From assembly GCA_014549065.1 (NCBI GenBank), contig JACDOX010000087.1, positions 2,646,217 to 2,710,216 on the forward strand: a stretch of DNA of 64,000 nucleotides, written 5' to 3'. The position numbers and the translations under genes were made by a program. The DNA comes from Cardinalis cardinalis (Eukaryota > Chordata > Aves > Passeriformes > Cardinalidae). The notes below the pieces were generated by a model, which ran no database searches, had not been told where the DNA came from, and worked only from the letters and a program-made list of their open reading frames with translations. The first letter of the stretch is position 1, and each line of letters begins with the position of its first letter. Positions 48,601-62,000 of this stretch are shown here, piece after piece.

Positions 48601-51600
48601 CTTTTGGCTGAGTTGCCACTTGTTAAATGAAAACTCTTTTCTTGGAGGCTTGTTTTGCAAGGTCTCCTCAGCTCCCACTCAAAACTGCTCACAGGAGCAC
48701 ACAACTGAAGGCAGGGTGCAGTCCTGATTATCTTTTGGATGGAGGACAGCAATGGCATTAAGCTCTCCCATGGGCACGGGGCACTTCAATCTGTATGNCT
48801 TGCTCTAAATCCCAGCTAACAGTGGTTTGTAGTTTGGGTCAGAATTTGGCTTAAAAATCTTGGCTAGCAACTGTAAATGAAAATAATTACCCATTTATAT
48901 TCCTGCCACTAGGGCTGAGTGGTATGCTCAGAAGCAACACCCAAGGAGCCCAGAGGATGAGTCCCTTGGGCAGCTGCACAGCTGTGCCCAGAGCCTTCCT
49001 TGGACTAAGTGCACTTCTGGATCATTTGGTAGGGAATAATCCAGTTTAATCATATGCTTGAGGGGGAGGAAATTACTCCAATTAGAGTCTCTTTATTGTT
49101 AGTCTGATCAACTTATGCTCATTGTGTAGCTTGTTTATTTAAGTGCGACTCAGCCACTGTGATCTACGTACTAATAAAATTAGTGTTCACTTCTTTATCT
49201 GAAAAAATAGAGATGGTCAGTGGCACAGCTGCAGTAGTTCATATCAGATCCTGAGTCAGGCTCACAGCTGAGTTGTTGAAAGGCTTCTTGTTCTTTTGGT
49301 TGCCTGATTTTCAGAGAAAAATTTCTGCACTCANGCTTTTTCTTCTTTCTCCTGTCCCGCTCATCCAACACTTCTTGATAACTTGTGTATTTATTGGCCT
49401 GTTTCAAGCAAAGTTGGCAGCTCTGCCTGAGCTGGGGTCTCANAGCTGTGAAGTGCCAATGGTTTTCATTAAAATCACTGTTTTGGCACATGCTGTAGCG
49501 TGCCTTTGGTGAAGGTGGAAACATTCCTTGTTCTGCCTGCCAGCAGCCTGAGTACCCGCACAGCTCTGGGCACAGTGTGTTTGTCCGGAAAGTGGGGGAA
49601 CAAGTAAAGGTGCACAGAAGNAGCTGAGGACCATGTGGGGGTCCTGCTAGGAAAAAGAGGGAAGTGGATGTTTGTTTGTCATGATAGAGGAGGAATTGGG
49701 AAAAGTGGGGCCAGCAGGTGAGATTGGAGGCAAAGCAGCTTGGTTTGCAGTAGTAACTGGGTTAACAGTTTACAGACAGCAAAGAAGATGGATGTCTCAG
49801 ATGTGCAGGAAATCAGGCTTCATTAGCTCTGCTCCTTGCAGAAAAACATATTATTAATTGCCTTTGGTCTCCAGGGGAACCACTAGCCCCGTTAGAAACT
49901 ATTCTGCTGCTTCTTGTCTGAGCGCTGAGGCATGCTCTGAACAGACGGATGTCTTTGATGCTGATAGATCAAACTCTGCACTGAAATCTGCTGAGATGAG
50001 GAAGCCTGAATCAGCAAAGCCAGCTTTTAAGGAAACAGAGATCCCTCTGTGGAATAAAGAAACAAGGGCTGCCAGAGACTGGAAATATGGAGTCTGTGCT
50101 CTTTAAAGCTCAGCACTCTCTNGGGCCCAGCCAGCAGCCTGGAGGACAGAGGAGAAATTACTTGAGGATTTCCATCCAAGGAGGAAGAGAGCCCTAAGTG
50201 ACTGTGTGTGGGAGTGCAAGGACAGCCTGATATGATGTGTGGGTAATGCCTGTTCCCGTGCTTGCAGGCTTGGAATACACAAAGCAGCAGCGTTAGCAAA
50301 TGCTCTACAGTGATAGGAAAAATGCCTGGGACTTTCTCTAAATCCTAGTACATGTTGAACCTGTATATTTAGTTTGAGGCTTCACACCTGTCCTTTTGGG
50401 TAAGAATTCTGACACTAAGAACTGTCTTCTGCACAGATGAAGTCCAAGTCACAGGATTGTTTAATCTCTTAAATATCTTACTGTGAAGGTCTGTGAGAGG
50501 GCAGCAAAAACNCTGCATTATTGTTGGAGAAGTAGTTCCCAGCTCTGATTTTGTTCTTCAGCTCACATCCTGCTTGTCTTTGCCTTTTTTCTTTCACTAT
50601 AATAGCCCAATACAGGTCTGGTTATTGCTTGCAGAGGTAACCAGGTGTGTGCTGAAGGTGTGTGACCTAAATGATTAGATGCTGCTAATTTACAGGGAAA
50701 CATTTATGTACATGAACCCATCCTCTGTGGTTCTCCAGAGGAGTGTGGTACATTTATCTCTGTGGGTTTATCTGGATCTTCTGGGGTGAAATCTTCAAGT
50801 GGATGGGCTCTGGTTTANAGCTGCAAGCTTGTGATGCTGTTGTCCAAACCCCTGGCAAGCTTTGCACAGCAACTGCAGTGTTAACTGCTCACGAGTGAGG
50901 AATTGTGAAGGAATTTTAAATGAGTTAGAGACGGGATCTCTGANTTTTGTAGATTGTACAGTTTATTGTTCTTATCTTCTGCATAGGCAGGAAGGGTGGG
51001 TTTGGCTCACATCTTCACTGCATGGTTCAGAAGGTCACAAGACTTTTTAAGGATTTATTGACCAGTAAAACACTATCAACAAGGATATTGATGTTTTTGA
51101 TCCANTCTTTAAATATTTTATNTTATGGACTCATGCTACAGTGTAAGCTCTCTTAGCCAATCATGTTATGACACACAAACCTACAGTAGTGTGCTCTAAA
51201 ACTCTAAACTTTTCTGTGTCTCTGCTTTAAACTATAAATCCACATTCTTGCTTCTGGCACCTAAATTTGGAAGCCTTTTCCAAGGTCTCAGATCAAATCT
51301 TGTGTTTAATTCTAAGCTTTGGCTTACAGACCCAAAGTTCTGTGAGTTCCCTGCATTTCCGATTCCCANACTCATTCTGCTCCTGAAGGAACACTTGGAG
51401 CAGAAGCAATAGCACACAAGTGGAATTTGCTTTGAACCACTACTCTCTTTTACAGAATTCTTGTAACAGGAGAATGTTTTTGAAGGACTGGATAGCATAA
51501 AGCACAGACTNCATGCACAGAGCAACACGTGACTGGTTGGTTTTCTTAATGGATTGGGTTTTAACACCACACAGTTGATAATGGTGTTNAAATTTTAGCT

Positions 51601-51675
51601 GCTGTGTCACAATTGTGAAACAGGAGAGGTCTCAATTATATGGTAGCGTAATTACATGTTCTGGAAATGTCTGGA

Positions 51676-51779
51676 CACTCACTCAGTGCCATGGTCTGGT
51701 TGGCAAGGTGGTGATTGGTTCAAAGGCTGGGCTTGATGATGTTGGAGGTCATTTCTAATCTAAGTGACCCTGTGTGATA
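51676..51779 (+). mobile_element. CR1 LINE 3' end fragment
   Basis: 'cagtgccatggtctggttg' and 'gatgatgttggaggtcat' match the terminal part of a CR1 variant whose tail normally ends 'aacctaatgattctgtg'. About 100 bp remains, strongly 5'-truncated. Confidence 0.7.
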
Positions 51780-54700
51780 ATAGCTTAGGGGCAAAAGAAA
51801 TTTGGGAAGTTTAGTCAGTAGAATACTTATTTTGTGGAAACTTTGGAAAGGCATCGGAGCAGACAAGCACATTAACAAACTTAAAGTAAGATTTTTATTA
51901 CTTAATATTTTTTCACCAAAATTCAAAGCTTTGGCACTCTAAGTAAAGCAGAAAGTGGAGATCTCAGCAGAACTGCATTAATTTTTCAAGCCCTAATGTG
52001 CCAGACAGGGAATAAGTTATTACATCTGTTGTCCTCTGGGAGGACGAATGAAGAGCACAGAAATGATTCTTCGCTGTTAGGATGGAATAACTGGATAATA
52101 GCTGATATAAGCAGCAGNATTGCTGCAGAAAAGCTTTACAGCAGCTTGTGTGTCATCATTAGGAGTGAGCATNTCTCTGTGTAACCAGTGTAGCAAGATT
52201 AGGAAACATGGCAGGGCTTTGTTGTTCTTCTCATGGGGCCCTTTACAATTATGGGGAATTTCAAGCGGGTGCCTCATGTGCAGCTGCTGATGATGTGTGT
52301 GAGACACTCCTTTCTTCACATTGAATTCTCAGCCTGTAGGCGTGGCTTTCAGGATCCACAGGCACAAGCACAGCTGTCCATGGCAAGTTTATGAGGGCAA
52401 TATGGCACTCCAAGCTGTGGTGGCTCCAGGCAGGTTAGGGATTCGTTTGCCACAAGCCTGGCTCTTGGGTGGGCTCCTGGAGATGATGAACTGAGCCCAT
52501 AAANTCCTTGTCCCTCTGACAGGCAGAAACATTTGCTGAGTTCTTTGGTGACTTGTTTTCCAAGGGGGAGCCCTGGAGGCCTCTTATTAATGGTTGTCTT
52601 CTCTGTAAATACACTCATAAAGCTTTCTAAGTATTGTGAGAACGTGGCAAATAAACAATGATAACCCCAGAGGAAAATGTGGGAATTACTTGNGTGTCCA
52701 TGAGCTCACCTGGGAATGAACGTACCAAAGCACCATCCCCAAGCTTCACTGGTGCCTCAAGCTAAAGTATCTCAGTCTTTTGTCGTCCCCAAGAGTTATG
52801 AAAAGGCTTCAGTGACAGGGCATGGAGCCAAGGAAGAAAAACAGTGTGGATTTTTAGCAGGCTCTTTATCTGCCTGTCTCCTTGGAGCATCAGATATTAC
52901 AGTGGCACGTAGATCTGGAAAGGCACATGGACAAAAGGAATGGAAGCACTTTAGGCCTTAGATCAATTCCCTTTGTTGGAAAGAATATCAGAATGCAATG
53001 TATAGATGTTTATCCTCACCTCTGATTGATCTTAGTGCAGCCTTATGTAACGTGCTTTGTTGCGGGTGCTGCTGGCTTGTGGGTCAAAGAAAGCTCATTT
53101 CTGATGGAACCAACTGCTCTGAGGGTTTCCACGCACATTTCTCTCATTAACACTGAACTGATGCTGTTTCTCTGGCACGACCCTGCCTTGTTGGGGGCTC
53201 ATCTGAGGTCTGAGGTACAGCAGGCTGTGACAATTTGCTGTGCTGCAGGATGGAATGCATAAACAATTTTAAGGTTAATGTGAGCTAATAGAGGAGTAAG
53301 TGCAAACTAAACCTTATGGAAACATTCTGTGCCTGATTTATTGCAAGCACCATCTAAGTGTATTGAGGCAGACTAAGGGTAGTCCTCCACTGTTCCCTGC
53401 AAGCATTCTTTAATTTTCTAAATGCTTTTTTTTTTTTTATTTGAGCAATGCCAGGGCAGGTATCAGTATGTGGATTTAGCTGAAATCAGCTTTTTCTAAA
53501 ATGTGGTTCACCACTCTATTTGATTAAGGGTTATTGGAAAGCTTCCACCTGTTCTGTGTAGATTAGCTGTGCCTTAAGCCTTATGTAGCTGATTTTAAGA
53601 GGTTGTCACTAAATTGTGGCAGGTCATGTGCTCATATAACTTATNTCAGCATTGTCCTTGAAGAGCCAGTGCAGCAATTCCACTGTGACATGGCTGGGAG
53701 TGAGGAATCCTCCTGGTCACACCTTANCCAGCTTGGTGTGACAGTGGTGCACCAAAGGTGAAAACACCTGTCTGTAAACACAGAACAAGCNTGAATATTT
53801 ATTTTATTTGTTGTGTAAACAAACATAAAAAAAATTAATGCCTCTGCTAGCTTGTAATTAGCCCTTCATATGGAACTAAAGACCAAACCCCCAAACTGTG
53901 CACAAATTAGTCTTTGGTTCTTGAGATCTGTCTACCTCGAGAGGGGAACCGTAGTTAAAGGCAGCCAGCAGCTCGGAACAGGCAAGATCTGCAAGTGTGA
54001 AGAGTAAAGCAATTATAATAAGGGGAAGCTTTTCCTGTGTGAAGGGTGATCTGTCTCAGAGGTAGATTAGCACTGACACATCCCCTTTAGACAAGCAGCT
54101 CAGAACTGACAGCCATTTGGAATTATGTCTGGAGATGCTGTCAACACCCACACGTCATGAGAAGGGGAAACGTGGTCTCCTGGCTGCCTGCAGTTGCAGC
54201 CATCTGCTTGGATGGTGGATTCCTGCTCTGGGCTTGGCTGGAGTGGTTCACTAGGACTCCATGGCTGCCAAGCAGCAGGAGCTTGAAAAGAGCAGGCTGT
54301 GTGTCTCAACACACAGTGCAGCTTTTATTAGGAGCCCTCATTGTGCATGACTGCAGCAGCATCCCGGATCCTTGCTTTGCTGGCGTGTGGTGATACTCAC
54401 GTGTCAAAGCAGAGACAAATAAAACAGATTTTGAGGGACTCTGTACCTGCCAAAATGCAGGGCAGTGGGGCACCTCAGACTTAAAATAGTGTGGGGCAAT
54501 CCAAACGTCCTTAGGAGAGCCATCTCCTGAGATTTCTAGATGAATAGGAAAAATCTCTGCCTTTTCACCACCCACTGAATCAGCTGGAATTCATGGCATA
54601 AAATTGGTCAGTCAATTCCAAAATGGGGGAAGTCAGTCAGAATACCTAATTACATGGTTATTTAATATGGACAGAGCACTCTTTTAAAAAAATAAAATAA

Positions 54701-55718
54701 AATGTAACAGCCCACAGAAGTGGAGAGATCTGCATAGCTGGGAGGCAGTGCAGCTGTAAGGAATTTTATTCATATGCTGTGTGGCTCCCTTTCAGTTCTG
54801 TTGGACACTTAACAACAAAATTATTTCACTTGAGGAAAAAAGCAGCCAGTGATGATTATTTCACTAGGTCTTCAATATATTAATCCTGATTCTTATTTTG
54901 CTTAACATTTTTTATTCATTTGTCCTAAGAAGTTTTTCAGAAAAAAAAATAAATGAAATGCAGTAATTTTGTACCTAAACGAGAAAACAGTGCAGATAGA
55001 CCAGAAGTGTAGTCATTGCATCACTGCTGTTCTCATTTATGTTGTTAGGGAATGATTGTGAATAGCATCAGAGGGTTTTAAGGTTAATGTCTAACCCCAC
55101 AGATTTCTGGAGACCCACCCTGNAGCCTCTGTAAGACAGATGCTTTTACAGGGCCCCCAGGAGGAGACACTGTAGGTGATGCTGGACAGACATCTTCCCT
55201 TTGCCAAAACACTGTGTTTTAAAGTGTCTTTTTTTCTTTTAACTAGAGAAAATTGTGCACCCTGCTCCATCCTTCCATGTTTTAAAGTACAAAATTCAGT
55301 CTTTCTGACAAAGATCTGTTGTTATCTNTTTTCCCTAAGTAGCCCAGTTTCTTCTGGCGTGTGACTGTCTTTGCTCCTGTGTTTTTTTGAATGTGTCTAC
55401 CTTTCCATTCTTTTTTTAATAATTTCTTTCTTTCCCATATCCCTGATTTTTAACACAAGCATGCTGGCGACTGAATAATGCCACCCCCAACTCCCAAACA
55501 AGTAGGAATAAAGCTGATTATTTTTATTTATGCTTTGATAAAATTTCTTTGGAGTTATAAAACACAGAGCAGGTTTGTAGCACCAGCTCCCGAGTGATCT
55601 GCCTCTACCTAGGCACGACTTTGAGCTGCAGAGCAGGCTCTGTGCAGCAAACCCAGCAATGCTGGGAGGCAGCAAGGTTTGCCTGTGCTTTGTGTAGATA
55701 AACAAAACTCCACAACTT
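51780..55718. other. intergenic DNA, no gene recognised
   Basis: Unique mixed sequence with an oligo-T run at about 53427 and oligo-A runs near 54690. I saw no repeats beyond these and no coding exon. Open frames are shorter than 95 codons and lack domains. Confidence 0.65.
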
Positions 55719-55945
55719 TGTGGAAGTTGTAAAGCTGGTATGTTTATTACAGTGCTGGATGCANGTGGAGATTGCTCTCCTTAAAAGACATGCATACTTC
55801 TGGGGACTTCAGGTCCCTTTTTATCCCCCTCTCAGATACACATGCATACAAGTTCACCATAGGTTCATACATTCTCATTTTTATGAATTTTGCAAGACAT
55901 TTGCTGCTAGTTCTTCTTTATCAGAAAGAGTTCCTAGGACAGGTT
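55719..55945 (-). mobile_element. LTR-like remnant, minus orientation
   Basis: Starts TGTGGAAGTTGTAAAG at 55719. On the minus strand this is an LTR-style end (...CTTCCACA) preceded by AATAAACATACC. The following 'attgctctccttaaaag' and Pro/His-rich-frame region fit a passerine ERV LTR I recognise in outline. The right boundary is uncertain and runs into a CT-rich tract. Confidence 0.55.
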
Positions 55946-55951
55946 GACCTG

Positions 55952-56021
55952 CTCTCACAGCAGTCTCTCTGCCTCTCTCTATCACCCTCTGTCTCCCTCC
56001 CTCTTATCTCTGTCCTTCTCT
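55952..56021. repeat. CT-rich low-complexity tract
   Basis: About 70 bp of CTCT/CCCT-rich sequence with few purines. Confidence 0.8.
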
Positions 56022-57526
56022 GAGCCTAAGCTTTTGCAGTCAGGTTGCATAGCTATGTTTTCAAACTACNGACCAGCTCAAAGATGTACATTTCACCTAA
56101 ATCAAAATGGATTTCTACTCTGGAGAATTTCTACTCTGTCTCACCTGAGTGGTGCTAATGGGGAGGTTGGACCCCCAGGTATCCCTGGCTCAGCTGTGGC
56201 ATACAAGGATGCACACGGAGAGCCTGTCCAGCTCTTCCATNGTGACAAAGTGCCGCGTGCCAGTGTCTGCTGGTGGTGACGAGGTGGCTTTCAGCTCTTG
56301 CTGCATGCTGGGCTGGAGGAGTGTGCTCCGTCCCTCCCTGTCAGCAGGGGCTCAGGGGAGAAGGTTCTCTCTCCCCTTAGCTGGCATTTGCCATGGTGAG
56401 GGACAGCCCGTGCCCAGGGCAGCAGTGCCCAAGCCCTGGGAATGGCTGCTCCACTGGGACAGTGGCCAGAGTGCCCTGGAAGCCCTGCAAAAGGGTTTGA
56501 TAATGCATTCCAAGGAATTATTGCATCTATTATTTTGGCCTTTTCCATCATTACCTGTCAGAGTTTTCTGAGGTTACTCATTGAAGGAAATGCTCTCTAA
56601 CTCTCCCGTTTCCAAGAACCCTTTCCCCTTGGCTAGACAAAGGATGACATTGCCGTGTCACTAATCTTGCCGATTTTCACAGCNTTTGATAAATGTTTCT
56701 GAACAGATTTCATCACATCCAGCAGATTTAATGCTTCTTTAGATAAGGCAAGTGCCTAACAGTAACACTTTCCTCAGTCAATTCAGCTACAAGTAAATAC
56801 TGTGTGTGATTATAGGATTAAATCTGAAGCAAAAGCCTGGTTTTGTAAGCAGTTAAAAATCTCTTGTTGAAGCTCTTCTTTCTCTCACTTGCTGTAGAAA
56901 AGGGACTCATTTTCCCTTGACAGGTTTTCAGTTATAAAAATTGATTGTATGCTTAAAAAAACAGGTTCTTGGGAGAGCTTTAATTTCCTCTTGAAAGGAT
57001 CATTTTTTAAATGGAAGTGCACTTGATTTTGGAAAATTTCAATTTTATTTATTCCAAATCTCCCTGCAAATCTATTTTTCTCCTCGATCCATTTTTCCTT
57101 TTCATATTTGTGAAAGTTGCCATAGCTACCCGTAAATTGCTGATTTTTTTCCCCCCAATTAAATCTCACTANTTATGAAGAAAGATGTTGTTACTTTTAG
57201 CAATAAGAGGTTTCCTCTTCAGCCCCTCACCCCCTTGTTGATTGTGGCTATTAAAGCAGCAATATTTCTCTGACTCATCCTTACCTGATGATTCAGAACC
57301 TCAGACATGAGACTCCGAAATTACCACAGTGGGCGTTAATATCTGTGTGGGAAAGGGTAAAGCTTGGGATCTGTAGTGCCCAACANGTTACATGAGGCTC
57401 TGAGAGAGCATTCCTGTTTCCTAGTGTGGCCCTCCATCATTCAACACTGCACAGAGACCTCAAAGCTGCTCCCCAGCACTGGAAGGTTCTCAGCAGCTGC
57501 AGGTGTCCCCAGTGACTGTGATGCCT
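56022..57526. other. intergenic DNA, no gene recognised
   Basis: Unique sequence. A 140-codon open frame at 56149-56571 has no recognisable domain and crosses ordinary GC-moderate DNA. I saw no other feature. Confidence 0.6.
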
Positions 57527-57975
57527 TGTGCAGGCTGACCTAGAACAGAGGCTACATGGAATTAAAGAATAAAGCAGGGATTTATTAAAAGGCCTCCATG
57601 GATGCACCTTGGGCAGCACAAGAGCCCAGCCAGGGCTGCACCCAAGATGCACCCAAAATGGACAACTGGTCATGGGGTCTCTCACTTTTATAAGTTTGGG
57701 NTCATTTGCATATTGGAGTTAATTGTCCAATTACAGCTNTAGCCCATGNAGTCCCATCCTTCTTGTTTTTCTCTCTTCAGNCCACATTGTTTGTGCTCNT
57801 GGGNCTGAGATTTGGATCATTTGTCCTTGGTCCCNAGCTAGNNAAGGAATTGTTTTGTCCCCCTACTCTGTGCAGAGAGCTCACCATGCCCTAATATGGA
57901 GCTCAGACCCACACACTNAAGCAGCACAGAATNTGANAAANATAAAAGCTAAAANCTGAGGCATTAACTGAAACA
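57527..57975 (-). mobile_element. solo LTR of a passerine-type ERV, N-rich
   Basis: Starts TGTGCAGGCTGACC at 57527. On the minus strand the 3' end reads ...CCTGCACA, and an AATAAA signal lies close by (from 'gatttattaaaagg'). Blocks such as 'ttgcatattggagttaattg' and 'tccaattacagct' fit a passerine LTR I recognise in outline. At least thirteen N calls fall between 57701 and 57955. No retroviral genes adjoin it. The right end is approximate. Confidence 0.75.
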
Positions 57976-58860
57976 CCCAAACATTCAAAAAGGGAAGGAA
58001 AGAGGATCTGGAAAACTCCCAACCAGTCAGCCTCACCTCAGTCCCTCTGGAAAATTTGGAGTGACCCATGCAAGAAGCCTTGTGCTGAATTCTCTGCTGC
58101 ACAGGTGCTCTCACTCCTTGTCCTCCATGGCTTTTTATGCATTTGCACATATTTGAGTGGATGTCCCCAAAGTGGGACATGCATTCACAGGGATATCCAG
58201 TTNAATGCAGCAGGGAAGTAGAGCTCAAGGTGAGGTTAGAATCCGCGTGCTGCCCTTGGCTCATTTTCTTCCACAAGCCTGAGAACCAAGAGCTTTGCTA
58301 TCGATCCCACTGAAAGAAGTGAACAAAATTTTTATTATTTCATCTGAGAAAAGAAAGCCACAGCAGTTCAACTCTCTCTCTTCTCAGACAGCTCCATTTT
58401 TAATTCAAGAGTTGAGGCAAACAAAAAGCCTTCCTCACACAGTTTAGTGATAACATCACACCAAGCATAGCCCAAAACACTGTTGGAGTGGCTTCTTGAA
58501 ATTTATCAGACTTCCCAAGCCATGATTTACCCTGGCACTCCCTTGAAAATTTTAGCAATAAATCAAACTTATTGTTTTCTGTTTCTATGGAAATAGAGCA
58601 GGATCACTCAGGAAATCATCTAGTTTGTCTCAGCTGATGAACAGATGAGGGAAACNCCATCCCAAACTTGAGAGCTGGTTCAGAACCCACACAGGGTGAG
58701 AGCTTTAGTCCGAGTCTGATGTTTTAAGGATGCTGCNCAGCAAGGCAGGATTTGAGGGCTGTGTCACTGCCTCTGGGGCTCTCTGGGTAACNCTCATTAA
58801 TTATATGAGTATTTCTGTGACATTTTTCTTTGGAAAATGCAAAGGAATCATATATTCTTC
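57976..58860. other. intergenic DNA, no gene recognised
   Basis: Unique sequence between the LTR and the CR1 fragment. I see nothing to annotate. Confidence 0.6.
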
Positions 58861-59064
58861 CCTGTGAGGGTGCTGAGGCCCTGGCACAGGTTGCCCAAAG
58901 CAGCTGTGGCTGCCCCATCCCTNAAAGTGTCCAAGGTCAGNTTGGACAGGGGTTGGAGCAACCTGGGATACTGNAAAGTGTCCCTGCCCATGGCANGGGN
59001 GGGAATGAGATGAGTTTGAGGTTCCTTCTAACCCAANTCTCTCTGTGATTCCATGATTCTATGG
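58861..59064 (+). mobile_element. CR1 LINE 3' end, 5'-truncated
   Basis: About 205 bp with the classic CR1 3' blocks in order: 'ggccctggcacaggttgccc', 'agctgtggctgccccatccc', 'ttggagcaacctgggata', 'gtccctgcccatggca', and the tail 'tgattccatgattctatgg'. Seven N calls fall in the element. It is non-coding and dead on arrival. Confidence 0.92.
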
Positions 59065-62000
59065 CACAAACAAATGTTACTTCTCAAGTCCCAGCGTGGT
59101 TCCCATTGTGCTATGGGCAAACCCAGCACAGACCATATTTCCAGACATGTTTTCTATGTACACAGGTGCAAAGGATGGACAGACAAACACGTGGTTCTAC
59201 CAGCATTTGATTTGGAGCTCTTACTTCAATTAAAAAAAAAAATTAATATATGTCGGGTGCTTCATGAAGCAGTATCCAAATAGTCTTGATCTACAGGACA
59301 GGCAGCTTTTAAAAATGTCTGCAGTGCCCCCAGTATATGCAGCAGCATCTGAAGCCCCTTGGAAGGTGTAGGTTGCTGGTGTAAAGGGGACTTTCTGAAA
59401 AATATGTGGTGTTATCTTCATGGGAGGTGAAATCACTTAAAATTATATCAAGGGTGTAATCCTATTACTCTAGTGAGTTAAGTCAGTTTTGAAGTTAAAG
59501 CTCTTGGCAAGGATTGTATCTGTTTTAAATGATGGTTTATTTTAATGTTTTTTTGGTTTTTTCACACTGCCGTGCAGGTACCCAAGGGAAGCCCTTCCTT
59601 AAATGAGCAGAGCCACCTCCATTCCATTTGTGCTGGACTTCCCTGGTAAGTAGAGAACATGATCTTCAGTTCCCTGGAACAAGTGCAGACATGTTAGTAC
59701 AGCTGAATATTTGAATTAAGCAATTCTGGAACTAAAAACGTGCCAAAAACCACACATCCCAAATTTAAAATGTCAATAGCAACACTGTTGTTATTTATCT
59801 GTTTTTTCCTAGAATTATTTTCTATTCTTCNAATGTGACAGGCTGAAGTGTGGGGCCTGGAAAATGTCCCCAATTTTGCCAAATTTAAAGGACATGGGGA
59901 TTCCAACATTGCCACAGTGAAATTTTATACTATTCCATCCCTTTGCTCACATGGTTTGTCACTATTTAATTTGGAAAACTGACTGATCCCTTTTCTCTGA
60001 TGTCTGTTTTCACCATCTTCATATCTTCGGGAAAAAAAATCTGTAAGAATTTTTCAAATAAGTAAGCCTTGTAGGGTTTTGGGAATCTCAGCTTACCCTT
60101 CAGATGTTTGACAGGCTGGAGAATATATTCATGTATAACAACAAAAGGAAATGATGATACATCTTCTCTCCTCTGAAATACTGTCTGCCTAAAATGAGAC
60201 TTTTAAAATGAACACTGGAAAGAAACCCTTGTAAAAAGCTTATTTTCTTTTGACAAGGTATAAAGTGGTTTTCTTTTTTTTTTTTNTTTTTTTAAGAAAA
60301 AGGAACAAATTCATTTTTCCTGTTTAGACTAATTTGAGGTGGAGTAGAAGGAATATAATGGCTTAATTATTTGCATGGTAATTTTTGCTTTTCTGCAGGA
60401 GAGTGAACATGTGTATATGAAAACCTTTATTAATAATTCCCAGGTGTGTGGCAGAAAAACAATCTGTGTCAGTCAAAATATCCAAGTTATTTGTTTCATT
60501 ACATGCAATATAATTGCATTTTATCCTTCTGGCTTCAAGAGCTGAATCTGGTACTGCACTTCTTTTTATTGGATGCTGCAGAAGAGATATAATTGAGCTT
60601 GAGTAAGTGAATTTTGTTGTGCAACATCAGTTTGCCCAGCTGTGCCAGGGAGTGACTGTGAAGTTCAGGTCTCACTCTGGGTTTGAGTTGAAAGACATTG
60701 ATACTTTAGGTCAAGTTGTGCTTTCAAGGGCACTACCAGGAAAGCTGAAGTCACAAATGTGGGGCAGCAATCCCACCTGGGCAGGTGTGCCTTCCTTTTC
60801 TGCCTGAATGGAAGCAGGGAGNATGCAAACAGGGCTGCACAAAGAAAACCACTGCCCTGGGAGGAGCCACACACCACAACAGCCCATCCTGCCTTGTAAG
60901 GGCTCCTGTTGCTGGCCACAAACAGGTGCTTAATTGGGACAGGATCATCAAGGTCAGGAGGCTGTTGGGTTTTTCAGGCAGATCTGGCCGAGACCAGGCT
61001 GCAATTTGCCTCACCAGCTTCACCTGGCCTTCCCCCCAGAGCTGCAGCCCATCAGCCCCAGAAGGTTCTTCAAGCTCCAGGAGCCTGAAGGCTCAGGTTT
61101 GGGTAGAACTGGCTTAAGGATATCTGCTCGCTGTCCTCTGCTGAGGTATTGTTTGGATTTCCTGGACTGACTTGGCTGAGGATGACCGGATGGGTTTTGT
61201 TGCTGCCATCATCCCGGATCAGGAACCCCACCTGNGAGGTCAGTGCTTTTAGTCTGAAGTACAGAGCAATGGAGTGGCTTNATAGAAACTGATTTTCTGA
61301 AACACAGAGCAGGACAAATGTGTATTGCCTCTTTCAGAGTGCTTAGATTTTAAAGCTCTGCCTGGAATTTAGCAGGTTTACTTGGTAACAGTGGGTTGGT
61401 GGCACTTCAGTGAGTGCTACAGCACAGCTGTCTGTCTTCACTGGAACACAAATCATCTGTACATTTGTACTGGACATAAATGAGGTGTGGTCAAGTAATA
61501 CATTACTATGCAAGGTGTAATGGCTGAGCATTTCAAGATAATTTTTGTGTGTATGGGAAACTCAAACTATCTAGTTANTACCTTACACAGTGTTTTTTTC
61601 TTCTGAAACAGTTTTAAGCCTGGCATGTGCAGATTCAATTCACCACCTACTTGAATGAATCAGATTTGGTAGGAAAGCCACAGAGCTTGCTCTTCTGAGA
61701 GCTGTATGAGTGTAAACTGTCAGGAGGCTACAATTCCCTCCTTTCTGAATGAGAGGGGCACACACTCTTTTTCCTAGGGAGGGGTAGAGTCTTCAGAGAG
61801 ACTTTTTAAATTCCCAGGCTGTGCTGTCACACCCTGCCGAGCTTTTGGCTTGAATTGCTGTTCATATTTCCAGATCACAACTTGCATTTGCTGTGGAGCT
61901 CTGAGTGTTGGGATGGTGCAGGATGCTCCTTGTTATTTCTGGGTGCTCTGGGAGGCAGCAGGGCAGCAGCAATGTGGGGTTTTGCCTTACAGCCCTCTGT

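Larger units (their letters stand above)
39098..51675. other. intergenic DNA, no gene recognised
   Basis: Mostly unique DNA with scattered N calls. It contains an AT repeat at 45591, a 36-bp tandem duplication at 44911 and small ATT repeats at 42439. A GC-richer patch lies near 41.66-41.9 kb. The 46.4-47.4 kb part is repeat-free and rich in TAAT/ATTA cores, like many conserved enhancers, but conservation cannot be assessed here. A minus-strand frame of 212 codons at 44492-45130 is the longest outside ZNF804A and has no recognisable domain. Confidence 0.65.
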
